From positions 1 through 43,712 of the forward strand of contig CAYJLB010000014.1 of the NCBI GenBank assembly GCA_964370845.1: DNA of 43,712 bases. Reading direction: 5' to 3'. A model generated the notes under the pieces. The model had not been told where the DNA came from and ran no database searches. It saw only the letters and a list, made by a program, of their open reading frames with translations. The position numbers and the translations under genes were made by a program. Below, piece after piece: positions 32,662-40,282 of the stretch. This DNA is from CAYJLB01 sp964370845 (GTDB lineage: Bacteria > Bacillota > Clostridia > Oscillospirales > Ruminococcaceae). Numbering within the stretch: position 1 is the first letter of the stretch; each line of letters opens with the position of its first letter.

Positions 32662-33327
32662 TTATTTTATTATTGCAAGCATAATTGAAAAGTAGTGGAA
32701 AATACTTCCCCCTACTGTAAAAATATGCCAAATTGAATGCATATATTTAAACTTCTTTTGCATAACATAAAAAATGACGCCTATTGTATAAAAAGCTCCG
32801 CCAATCATTAAAAAGATTAGCGACAAAGAAGAAATGCTTTCCATTAAAGGTTTTATAGTAGCAACCACTGCCCAGCCCATTGCCAAATAACATATCATTG
32901 AGAAAATTTTAAACTTCTCAAGATTTATTGAAGTAAGAGTTATTCCAAGAATAGCCGCTCCCCAAATTAAGCCGAACATTGTCCAACCTAAAGGTCCACG
33001 CAAAGGAACTAAAACATAGGGCGTGTACGTTCCCGCTATTAGGAAAAATATTGTATTGTGGTCGAGTATTCTAAATACTTTTTTAGCTTTAACATTTGTA
33101 ATAGCGTGATACAAAGTAGACATTGTATACAAAATTATTAATGAAGCCCCATAAATTGACGAGGACACCACCGCCCAAGCATCAGAATAAATTGCCGCGA
33201 AAATTATTAAAACTACTGCACCTGCGATAGAAAGAAGTGCTCCTGCACCATGGGTGATTGAATTGAAAATTTCTTCACCTAGTGTGTATTTTTTAATATT
33301 GTGTGGATTTTTGTTTTTATCTTTCAT
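32662..33327 (-). CDS. trhA: Hemolysin III / TrhA-family membrane protein
   Basis: 221 residues and seven predicted membrane helices, PAQR/hemolysin III superfamily. The metal-binding signature is present: STLYHA (about 70-75), DHNTIFFLIAGTYTPY (about 89-104) and HSIWHIF near the C-terminus. Members have been linked to membrane-lipid homeostasis; the hemolysin name is historic and no toxin role should be inferred. GGAAG precedes the ATG. Head of the trhA-dapF-dapL run under a strong promoter; a functional link with diaminopimelate synthesis is not evident. Confidence 0.92.
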   Translation of the reverse strand: MKDKNKNPHNIKKYTLGEEIFNSITHGAGALLSIAGAVVLIIFAAIYSDAWAVVSSSIYGASLIILYTMSTLYHAITNVKAKKVFRILDHNTIFFLIAGTYTPYVLVPLRGPLGWTMFGLIWGAAILGITLTSINLEKFKIFSMICYLAMGWAVVATIKPLMESISSLSLIFLMIGGAFYTIGVIFYVMQKKFKYMHSIWHIFTVGGSIFHYFSIMLAIIK

Positions 33328-33379
33328 TTGTACTTCCTTTATTTTATATTTATTATTATGTTAAATTATTGACATTAAA

Positions 33380-33409
33380 ATTATATAGTAAAACTACCAT
33401 TTTTGTCAA
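33380..33409 (-). promoter_or_regulatory. Promoter of trhA-dapF-dapL
   Basis: Minus strand TTGACA (33409-33404), an 18-bp spacer and TATAAT (33385-33380), 53 bp before trhA. Confidence 0.7.
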
Positions 33410-33876
33410 CATTTATTTAGGAATTAAGCAAATTGGATACATATTTAATATTAAAATAATTAATTATAATATTTGTAATATTAATTAACCAATACATATT
33501 TTTGTCAAAAAAACTAATTAATTGCGAGGTTTTAGTTGGTTGAATTATGTAGAAAAAATACATTATTGCATAGTATTTATTGTAAAAATTGACATATTTC
33601 CTAATTTAATTGAGTAAAATGCTAAAATTGTTAAATTTTTATTAATTTACATAATGTTAATACTTTATTAATATTATTAATTGTATTTATATGGTATAAT
33701 GTTTATAAAATATGGAAATTATGCTAAAAAATGCGCATTTTCACGAATTGCAGGGAAAAAACAAGAATAATTTCACTTCAACTCGGTTAGTTGACATTTT
33801 TTTGTGCTGTTCGCATAAAAAGTTTGTTAAATTTTTGTTAAATTCTTAATAATTTGGTAATGAAGTCAAAAAATGC
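33410..33876. other. AT-rich gap upstream of the glycogen operon
   Basis: About 470 bp without a supportable gene. Noted inside: a perfect 14-bp palindrome AAAATGCGCATTTT (33727-33740), a possible second promoter TTGACA (33791-33796)/CATAAA (33814-33819) and a tandem 11-mer TTTGTTAAATT twice (33823-33844). These could be regulator sites for glgB; AT-richness makes chance matches likely for the last one. Confidence 0.4.
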
Positions 33877-33905
33877 TTGATTTTTTATAACCTTTATTGT
33901 ATAAT
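33877..33905 (+). promoter_or_regulatory. Promoter of the glgBCDAP operon
   Basis: TTGATT (33877-33882), a 17-bp spacer and TATAAT (33900-33905). Predicted start near 33912, leaving a leader of about 150 nt. Confidence 0.65.
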
Positions 33906-33911
33906 ATTAAC

Positions 33912-33987
33912 ATTAACGAGTAATCTTTTTCGTTTTTTTGTTATTTTAAAAAAGAAAAAGTTGCTCAAATGTTTACTATTCGTTAAT
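33912..33987 (+). other. Large 5'-end stem-loop in the glgB leader
   Basis: ATTAACGA (from about 33912) pairs with TCGTTAAT (to about 33987), and an inner CTTTTTC/GAAAAAG stem continues it. The base of the hairpin falls at the predicted transcription start, so the mRNA would begin directly with this structure. No T-run follows it. It could protect the 5' end from decay or act as a control element. Confidence 0.45.
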
Positions 33988-34065
33988 TTGCTGAAAATGA
34001 CAATATATTAAATAAGACTTTGAGTGATTTTGCATAATCTTTAAAAAAGTGAAAGGGTGATTACA

Positions 34066-36036
34066 ATGGTACAATTGAGCGAACTTGAAATAGATTTTTT
34101 ATCTAAATTTCATAATGGAGAATGTTTTGATGCATACAATTATTTAGGATATCATCTTGAAAATGATATGGCAGTCTTTCGTGTTTGGGCACCTAACGCT
34201 AAAGAAGTTTACCTTATGTGCGATGCTAATGGTTGGGACGACACTGCGACTCCGCTAGAAAAAATTTCAGATGGGGGAGTTTGGCGTTGTGAAATGCCTA
34301 AAATGAATCAATATGACAACTATAAATATAGTATAATCACAAATGACGGACAAAAATTATTTAAAGCGGATCCTTATGCTTTCCATGCTGAAACAAGACC
34401 TGGAACTGCTTCTAAAATTTACGATTTGCCTGATTTCAAATGGACAGATAAAAATTATGTTTCAAGCAAGAAAAGAAAAAAACTACTTGAACAACCAATT
34501 AATATTTACGAAGTACATATTGGCTCTTGGAAAAGATATGAAGACAAACATAATTACGATTATAGAAAACTAGCTAGTGAACTTATCCCTTATGTTAAAG
34601 AAATGGGATACACTCACATTGAATTAATGCCTGTATCAGAATATCCTTTTGATGGCTCTTGGGGCTATCAAGTTACAGGTTATTACGCTCCTACTTCTCG
34701 TTATGGAACTCCCGATGATTTTATGTATTTCATCGATTGTTGTCATAAAGAGGGAATTGGCGTAATTCTTGACTGGGTTGCGGCTCATTTTCCTAAAGAT
34801 GCGTGTGGTTTGTATGAATTCGACGGAAGTTGCTGTTATGAATACTCTGATCCACTAAAAAATGAACACCCAGATTGGGGTACAAGAATTTTCGACTACG
34901 GAAGATATGAGGTTATTTCTTTCTTAGTTTCAAATGCAGCATTTTGGATTGATAAATATCATATTGATGGAATTAGAGTTGATGCGGTGGCATCTATGCT
35001 TTACCTTGACTATGGTAAACAAGGTGGAGAATGGCGTCCAAATATGCATGGTTCAAACGAAAATCTTGAGGCTATTGAATTCCTTAAAACATTAAACAGA
35101 GAATGTTTTAACGTGGATAAATCAGTTCTTATGATTGCGGAAGAATCTACTGCTTGGCCAAATGTTACAAAACCTGATTTTGACGGTGGACTTGGCTTTA
35201 ATATGAAGTGGAATATGGGTTGGATGAACGACATTTTAAGTTATATGTCAACAAATCCTTTCTTTAGAAAAGACCATCACAGTGAAATTACTTTTTCATT
35301 GACTTATGCTTTTTCTGAGAACTATGTACTACCTTTATCACATGATGAAGTTGTACACGGGAAATGCTCTCTCATTTCAAAAATGCCTGGCGAAGGAACA
35401 GAGAAATTCGATAATTTACGAGCATTTTATGCTTATTATATGGCTCATCCAGGTAAAAAACTTTTATTTATGGGTGGGGAATTAGGTCAGTTTATTGAGT
35501 GGAATTTTGCCACAGAACTTGACTGGTTCTTACTAGAATACCCTAGTCACAAAGCTCTACACAATTTCGTTAAGGACTTAAACCATTTTTATGTTGAAAA
35601 CCCACAATTGTGGCAAGTAGACTATTCTTGGGAAGGTTTTTACTGGCTTTGTGTTGATGATAACGAACAAAATATTATTGCTTTTTCTCGTAAAGATAAA
35701 GCTAATAAAGAATTGTTCACTTTCTGCAATTTTTCACCTGTTGAAAGAAAGAAATATCGAATTGGTGTTCCTCATTCGGGCGAATATTCAATTATTTTTA
35801 CTAGCGATATGGAAAAATATGGCGGGAAAACAAAAAGACGCAAAACTTACCTAACAGAGGCTGTAGAGTCCCACGGTTTTAAACAAAGTATTGTTATCGA
35901 ACTCCCAGGCATGTCTACTATGTTTATGACTGTAAAAAAAGGTAAAGGCAAAGAACCAAAAGCTAAAACAACAAAAGTGACAAACCCAAAAACAACGACA
36001 AAGATTAGCAAAACTAAAACGAGCGAGGAGAACTAA
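34066..36036 (+). CDS. glgB: 1,4-alpha-glucan branching enzyme
   Basis: 656 residues. Makes the alpha-1,6 branches of glycogen. An N-terminal CBM48 (FRVWAPNAKEVYLMCDANGW, about 35-54) precedes the GH13 barrel with DGIRVDAVASMLYLDY (nucleophile Asp), MIAEESTAWP (acid/base Glu) and LSHDEVVHGK (third Asp), and an all-beta C-domain. The last 30 or so residues are a Lys/Thr-rich low-complexity tail (KGKGKEPKAKTTKVTNPKTT and on) beyond the usual end. The start is ATG 34066, 8 nt after GAAAGGG; a GTG at 34057 overlaps the SD. First gene of glgBCDAP; glgC follows after 84 bp. Confidence 0.96.
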   Translation: MVQLSELEIDFLSKFHNGECFDAYNYLGYHLENDMAVFRVWAPNAKEVYLMCDANGWDDTATPLEKISDGGVWRCEMPKMNQYDNYKYSIITNDGQKLFKADPYAFHAETRPGTASKIYDLPDFKWTDKNYVSSKKRKKLLEQPINIYEVHIGSWKRYEDKHNYDYRKLASELIPYVKEMGYTHIELMPVSEYPFDGSWGYQVTGYYAPTSRYGTPDDFMYFIDCCHKEGIGVILDWVAAHFPKDACGLYEFDGSCCYEYSDPLKNEHPDWGTRIFDYGRYEVISFLVSNAAFWIDKYHIDGIRVDAVASMLYLDYGKQGGEWRPNMHGSNENLEAIEFLKTLNRECFNVDKSVLMIAEESTAWPNVTKPDFDGGLGFNMKWNMGWMNDILSYMSTNPFFRKDHHSEITFSLTYAFSENYVLPLSHDEVVHGKCSLISKMPGEGTEKFDNLRAFYAYYMAHPGKKLLFMGGELGQFIEWNFATELDWFLLEYPSHKALHNFVKDLNHFYVENPQLWQVDYSWEGFYWLCVDDNEQNIIAFSRKDKANKELFTFCNFSPVERKKYRIGVPHSGEYSIIFTSDMEKYGGKTKRRKTYLTEAVESHGFKQSIVIELPGMSTMFMTVKKGKGKEPKAKTTKVTNPKTTTKISKTKTSEEN

Positions 36037-36120
36037 CAACAACGACACGCGGGGTGTGACAAGTTACCATTCTTGTCTAAAACAAAAAGGAAAAAATTAA
36101 TTAATTAGAGAGGGATTTGT

Positions 36121-37311
36121 ATGCTAAGAAAGAAAGAATGTATTGCAATGCTTCTTGCCGGTGGGCAAGGAAGTAGGCTAGGTGTTTTAACGCAAACTGT
36201 TGCGAAACCAGCTGTTCCATTTGGTGGAAGATATAGAATTATCGATTTCACATTATCAAACTGTATTAACTCATCAATTGACACTGTAGGTATATTAACT
36301 CAATATATGCCAATGGAATTGAACGAGTACATCGGAAACGGACAGCCTTGGGATTTAGATAGGCTGAACGGAGGTGCACATGTACTTCAACCTTATGCAA
36401 GTAGCCAAAATGCTGAATGGTATAAAGGTACTGCTAATGCGATTTACCAAAACATCAGATTTATTGAAAACTATTCACCTGAATATGTTGTAGTTTTATC
36501 TGGTGACCACATTTACAAAATGGATTATTCCAAAATGCTAAAATTCCACAAAGAGAAAAAATCCGATTGTACAATTGCTGTTATCGACGTTGACATTAAC
36601 GAAGCTTCAAGATTTGGTATTATGAATACTGAAGAAGATGGAAAAGTTTATGAATTTGAAGAAAAACCAGCAAAACCAAAAAGCACAAATGCTTCTATGG
36701 GTGTTTACATCTTCACTTGGGAAGTATTGAAAAAATATCTAATCGCTGATAATGAAGACCCAAATTCAAGCAATGACTTTGGTAAAAACATTATTCCAAA
36801 TATCTTAGATAGCGGTTGTAATGTTTACGCTTATCCTTTTGAAGGATATTGGAAAGACGTTGGAACTATCGATAGTTTATGGGAAGCTAATATGGATTTG
36901 ATTAATCCTACTATCCCTATGGACTTAACTGATAAAAACTTCAAGATTTATGCGAGAAACCACGAATGCCCACCTACATACGTTGCAGATTCAAGTTTAT
37001 TAAATAATTCATTTATTTCAAAAGGCTGTGATATTGAAGGAAAAGTTAGCTCTTCAGTAATTTTCTCTGAATGTGTAATTGAAGCAGGTGCAGTTATCGA
37101 GGATAGCGTAATTTTCCCAGGAGCAGTTATCGAAGAAGGTGCTGTTATTCAATATGCAATTGTCGGCTCTAATGTAGTCGTTAAGAAAAATGCAAAAATA
37201 GGTGGAAGACCTGAGTCTTATGCAAATAAAGAAGATTGGGGAATTGCGGTAATAGGAAATGATAAAGAAATCCTTGAAGATGCTGTAATTGCACCAAACT
37301 CAATGATTTAG
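36121..37311 (+). CDS. glgC: Glucose-1-phosphate adenylyltransferase, catalytic subunit
   Basis: 396 residues. Makes ADP-glucose from ATP and glucose-1-phosphate, the committed step of glycogen synthesis. The nucleotide-binding motif LLAGGQGSRLGVLT is intact, followed by KPAVPFGGRYRIIDF, WYKGTANAIYQN, VVLSGDHIYKMDY (catalytic Asp) and FEEKPAKPKS, then a left-handed beta-helix C-domain (about 290-390, hexapeptide-like repeats). AGAGAGGGA stands before the ATG. Acts with GlgD, encoded next. Confidence 0.97.
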   Translation: MLRKKECIAMLLAGGQGSRLGVLTQTVAKPAVPFGGRYRIIDFTLSNCINSSIDTVGILTQYMPMELNEYIGNGQPWDLDRLNGGAHVLQPYASSQNAEWYKGTANAIYQNIRFIENYSPEYVVVLSGDHIYKMDYSKMLKFHKEKKSDCTIAVIDVDINEASRFGIMNTEEDGKVYEFEEKPAKPKSTNASMGVYIFTWEVLKKYLIADNEDPNSSNDFGKNIIPNILDSGCNVYAYPFEGYWKDVGTIDSLWEANMDLINPTIPMDLTDKNFKIYARNHECPPTYVADSSLLNNSFISKGCDIEGKVSSSVIFSECVIEAGAVIEDSVIFPGAVIEEGAVIQYAIVGSNVVVKKNAKIGGRPESYANKEDWGIAVIGNDKEILEDAVIAPNSMI

Positions 37312-37402
37312 TTAATGATTATAAATTTTTAATAGTATAATTTATAGGATTTTATGCTATTAAGCGAATCAAAAAATGTATGTTAAAAAGAAAAAATTAA
37401 AA

Positions 37403-37454
37403 AAGGTGGTGAAGGAGTATATTTTAAGAAAACCTCTTAAAAATACTCGTAATT
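37403..37454 (+). promoter_or_regulatory. Distant SD and hairpin in front of the glgD start codon
   Basis: AAGGTGGTGA (37403-37412) matches the ideal SD AAGGAGGTGA at 9 of 10 positions, but lies 42 nt before the glgD ATG (37455). In between, GAGTAT-A-TTTTAAGA (37415-37429) pairs with TCTTAAAA-ATACTC (37435-37448): 14 bp, one bulged A, a 5-nt loop. If this hairpin forms, SD and ATG are only 8 unpaired nt apart (37413-37414 plus 37449-37454). No ATG, GTG or TTG lies at useful distance from the SD otherwise, and no other SD precedes the ATG. Confidence 0.65.
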
Positions 37455-38567
37455 ATGAAATTAATGGGCATAATTTTTTCCAATATATATGACGAGCTTC
37501 TTGGTGATTTAACCAAAAACAGAACCCTTGGGTCTTTACCTTTTGGTGGAAGATATCGCCTTATCGACTTTACTCTGTCAAATATGGTAGGAAGTAACAT
37601 CACAAATGTTGGTGTTATCACAAAAACAAATTATCAATCACTTATGGACCATATCGGAAAAGGTAAAGAGTGGGATTTAGATAGAAAAAGAGATGGTCTT
37701 TTCATTCTTCCTCCATTCGCTGGTGGTCAAAACACTGTATATAGAGGAAAACTTGAAGCATTACTTGGTGCCGTAAAATACCTTGAATCTTCAAATGAAA
37801 AATATGTAGTACTATCTGACACAAATGTAATTTGTAGCATTAACTTTAATAAAGTTTTAGAAAAACATATTCAAAAAGATGCAGATATTACTGTTGTTAC
37901 TAAGAAAAATTTAGAACTTGCTGATAGAAAATCGGTTAAATTAGTACTTTCAACCGATGAACACGATAAAGTAAATGACGTTATGGTAAACTATATTCCA
38001 AAACCAGAAAATGAATCTTGTATTGGAATGTTGATTTTAAGTAGAGATTTACTTTTAAGACTTGTTTATGAAGCAAGTGCTTATAACCTATTTGATTTCT
38101 CAATTGATATTATTCAAAAGAAATTCAGAGAGATGAATATTTATACATACGAATTTGAAGGAGAAGTTTTGTTTATCAATAGTATTCAAGCTTACTTCAA
38201 AACAAATATGGCACTACTTGATAGAAGTGTAAGAAATGAAATTTTCTATAAAGATCACCTAGTTCTTACAAAATCAAAAGATGAAGTGCCAACCCTTTAT
38301 GACAGCAATGCAGTGGTTAAGAATAGCCTTATTGCCGACGGTTGTGTTATTGACGGAACTGTTGAAAACTCTATTTTGTTTAGAGGTGTTAAGGTTAAAA
38401 AAGGTGCTGTTGTTAAAAATTGTATCTTGATGCAAGACACAATGATTAGCGATAATGCTGATTTAAACTATGTAATTACTGATAAAGAAGCAATTATTTC
38501 CGATAGCACACGTCTTTCTGGCGGAAAAGATTTCCCTGTTATTATTGGAAAAGGAAAACTTGTTTAA
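37455..38567 (+). CDS. glgD: GlgD, non-catalytic subunit of glucose-1-phosphate adenylyltransferase
   Basis: 370 residues, homologous to GlgC but shorter. The N-terminal GGxGxRL nucleotide motif is missing: the protein begins MKLMGIIFSN and continues LTKNRTLGSLPFGGRYRLID, and the catalytic DHIYKMDY segment is VVLSDTNVICSINF here. This is the standard GlgD pattern. GlgD forms hetero-oligomers with GlgC and tunes its activity. A stop at 37425 and absence of other starts fix the ATG at 37455, even though no SD is at normal distance; a hairpin appears to bridge to an SD further up. C-terminal beta-helix about 270-365. Confidence 0.95.
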   Translation: MKLMGIIFSNIYDELLGDLTKNRTLGSLPFGGRYRLIDFTLSNMVGSNITNVGVITKTNYQSLMDHIGKGKEWDLDRKRDGLFILPPFAGGQNTVYRGKLEALLGAVKYLESSNEKYVVLSDTNVICSINFNKVLEKHIQKDADITVVTKKNLELADRKSVKLVLSTDEHDKVNDVMVNYIPKPENESCIGMLILSRDLLLRLVYEASAYNLFDFSIDIIQKKFREMNIYTYEFEGEVLFINSIQAYFKTNMALLDRSVRNEIFYKDHLVLTKSKDEVPTLYDSNAVVKNSLIADGCVIDGTVENSILFRGVKVKKGAVVKNCILMQDTMISDNADLNYVITDKEAIISDSTRLSGGKDFPVIIGKGKLV

Positions 38568-38657
38568 TCAATAGTTTTCTAAAATTTAACATAAAATTAT
38601 TATATATTTAACAATAATTCGGTATAGTAAATATATAAAGCGACCCAACACTTCCAT

Positions 38658-38736
38658 ACTCGCACACAAAAAAGTGAATATTTCAAATTTGTTTCTGCGA
38701 GTTTTTTCAAATGTAAGGGAGGGATTTTTCCCTCCC
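38658..38736 (+). promoter_or_regulatory. glgA leader: terminator-like hairpin followed by a second hairpin
   Basis: In the 222-bp gap between glgD and glgA, ACTCGCA (38658-38664) pairs with TGCGAGT (38696-38702), followed directly by TTTTT (38703-38707), as in an intrinsic terminator with a 31-nt loop. Just after it GGGAGGGA (38717-38724) pairs with TCCCTCCC (38729-38736), 8 bp, TTTT loop, no T-run. The pair may set the relative level of glgA/glgP within the operon. No known riboswitch class recognised. Confidence 0.5.
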
Positions 38737-38789
38737 GAATATATATTAAATATATCTGTTATTAAACGAAAGGAATGAACAATTTTATT

Positions 38790-40208
38790 ATGAAATTATT
38801 ATTTGCAACTTCTGAATCTGCTCCATTTTTAAAAACAGGAGGACTAGGCGACGTGGCTTATGCTCTACCTAAAGAGCTTGCTGCAAAAGGAATTGACGTA
38901 TCTGTTGTTATGCCTCTTTATAAAGCAGTTAAAGATAAATATGTAAATGATTTAACATTCCTTTGTAATTTTGGTGTTCCACTGGGTTGGAGAACTGTTT
39001 ATTGTGGAGTATTTACTCACGTTATTAATGATGTTACTTACTATTTTATAGATAATGAATATTATTTTGATAGAGCTAGTGCTTACGGTGAATTTGATGA
39101 TGGTGAAAGATTTGCTTATTTCGCAAAAGCAATTCTTGAAATGTGTATGCATATAAGCTACCACCCTGACGTAATTCACGCAAACGACTGGCAAACAGCT
39201 TTGATTCCTGTTTTCTTAAAAGCACATTATGGACATTTAGAGGAATATAATAGAATAAAAACTGTATTTACTATCCATAATATTGAATATCAGGGTAAGT
39301 ATGGCGTTAAAGTATTTAGTGATATTCTAGGACTTAACGATTACTGGTTAAAATATTTGTACTATGTTGATTGTATCAATTATATGTACAGTGCTGTGCT
39401 TCTTGCGGATAAGGTTACTACTGTTTCAAAAAGCTATGCAAATGAAATTACTAACACTTACTTCGCACATGGTTTAGAACATGCATTAATTCCAAACACT
39501 TATAAATTAGAAGGTGTTATTAACGGAATTGATACTGATATGTTTAATCCACAAACTGATAAGTCACTAAAAAGAAAATATAGCCTAAAGAGCTTGCACG
39601 GAAAAGGTGTTAATAAGAAAGCTTTACAAGAAGAACTTGGATTAAAAGTTGACCCAAAAGCACCAGTTATTGCGATGATAACAAGACTTGTAGCTCATAA
39701 GGGTATAGACCTTGTAAAATACGTATTCCATGATATAATGAATACAGACGCACAATTAATAATTCTAGGGACTGGCGACCGTCCTTTAGAAAATTTCTTT
39801 AGACAAGTGGCTGAAATGTATCCAGAAAAAGTTAGTGTAAAAATTATGTTTAATGCAGATCTTGCAAACAGAATTTATGCTGGCTCGGATATGTTCTTAA
39901 TGCCATCAAAAAGCGAACCTTGCGGTTTATCTCAACTTATTTCTATGCGATATGGTACAGTGCCAATCGTAAGAGAAATCGGTGGACTTAAAGATACCGT
40001 TCCCGCTTACAACTCTGAAACGGGTGAGGGAAAAGGCTTCACTTTCCAATCTTACAACGCTCATGATATGCTTGGAGCAATCAGTAGAGCTTGCGATGCT
40101 TACCGTGATAAAACAGAATGGAATAAGATTATGAAGAATGGAATGACGTCAGATCTTAGCTGGTCAGTGCCAGCTGATGAATATATCAATATATACAACA
40201 ATCTTTAG
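38790..40208 (+). CDS. glgA: Glycogen synthase (ADP-glucose dependent)
   Basis: 472 residues, GT5 family, GT-B fold. Adds glucose from ADP-glucose to alpha-1,4 chains. The ADP-glucose site KTGGLGDVAYALPKEL sits at about residues 15-30; HANDWQTALIPVF, TIHNIEYQGKYG and VNGIDTDMFNP are typical, and the C-terminal Rossmann half has ITRLVAHKGIDL and MPSKSEPCGLSQL with the conserved Glu. I prefer ATG 38790 (MKLLFATSESAPF, the usual GlgA beginning) although AAAGGA is 15 nt away; an ATG at 38775 directly touches that SD and would add MNNFI. Confidence 0.96.
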   Translation: MKLLFATSESAPFLKTGGLGDVAYALPKELAAKGIDVSVVMPLYKAVKDKYVNDLTFLCNFGVPLGWRTVYCGVFTHVINDVTYYFIDNEYYFDRASAYGEFDDGERFAYFAKAILEMCMHISYHPDVIHANDWQTALIPVFLKAHYGHLEEYNRIKTVFTIHNIEYQGKYGVKVFSDILGLNDYWLKYLYYVDCINYMYSAVLLADKVTTVSKSYANEITNTYFAHGLEHALIPNTYKLEGVINGIDTDMFNPQTDKSLKRKYSLKSLHGKGVNKKALQEELGLKVDPKAPVIAMITRLVAHKGIDLVKYVFHDIMNTDAQLIILGTGDRPLENFFRQVAEMYPEKVSVKIMFNADLANRIYAGSDMFLMPSKSEPCGLSQLISMRYGTVPIVREIGGLKDTVPAYNSETGEGKGFTFQSYNAHDMLGAISRACDAYRDKTEWNKIMKNGMTSDLSWSVPADEYINIYNNL

Positions 40209-40282
40209 GCAATAAATTTTATCGCAAAACGAGCATTTTGTCATGTGAAATTTGCCTTTGACAGAGGAAATGGAAGGTAGCT

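Noticed and set aside
33303..33488. A 61-codon plus-strand frame upstream of trhA
   Set aside because: Antisense to the trhA start and promoter; low-complexity Y, I and N residues.
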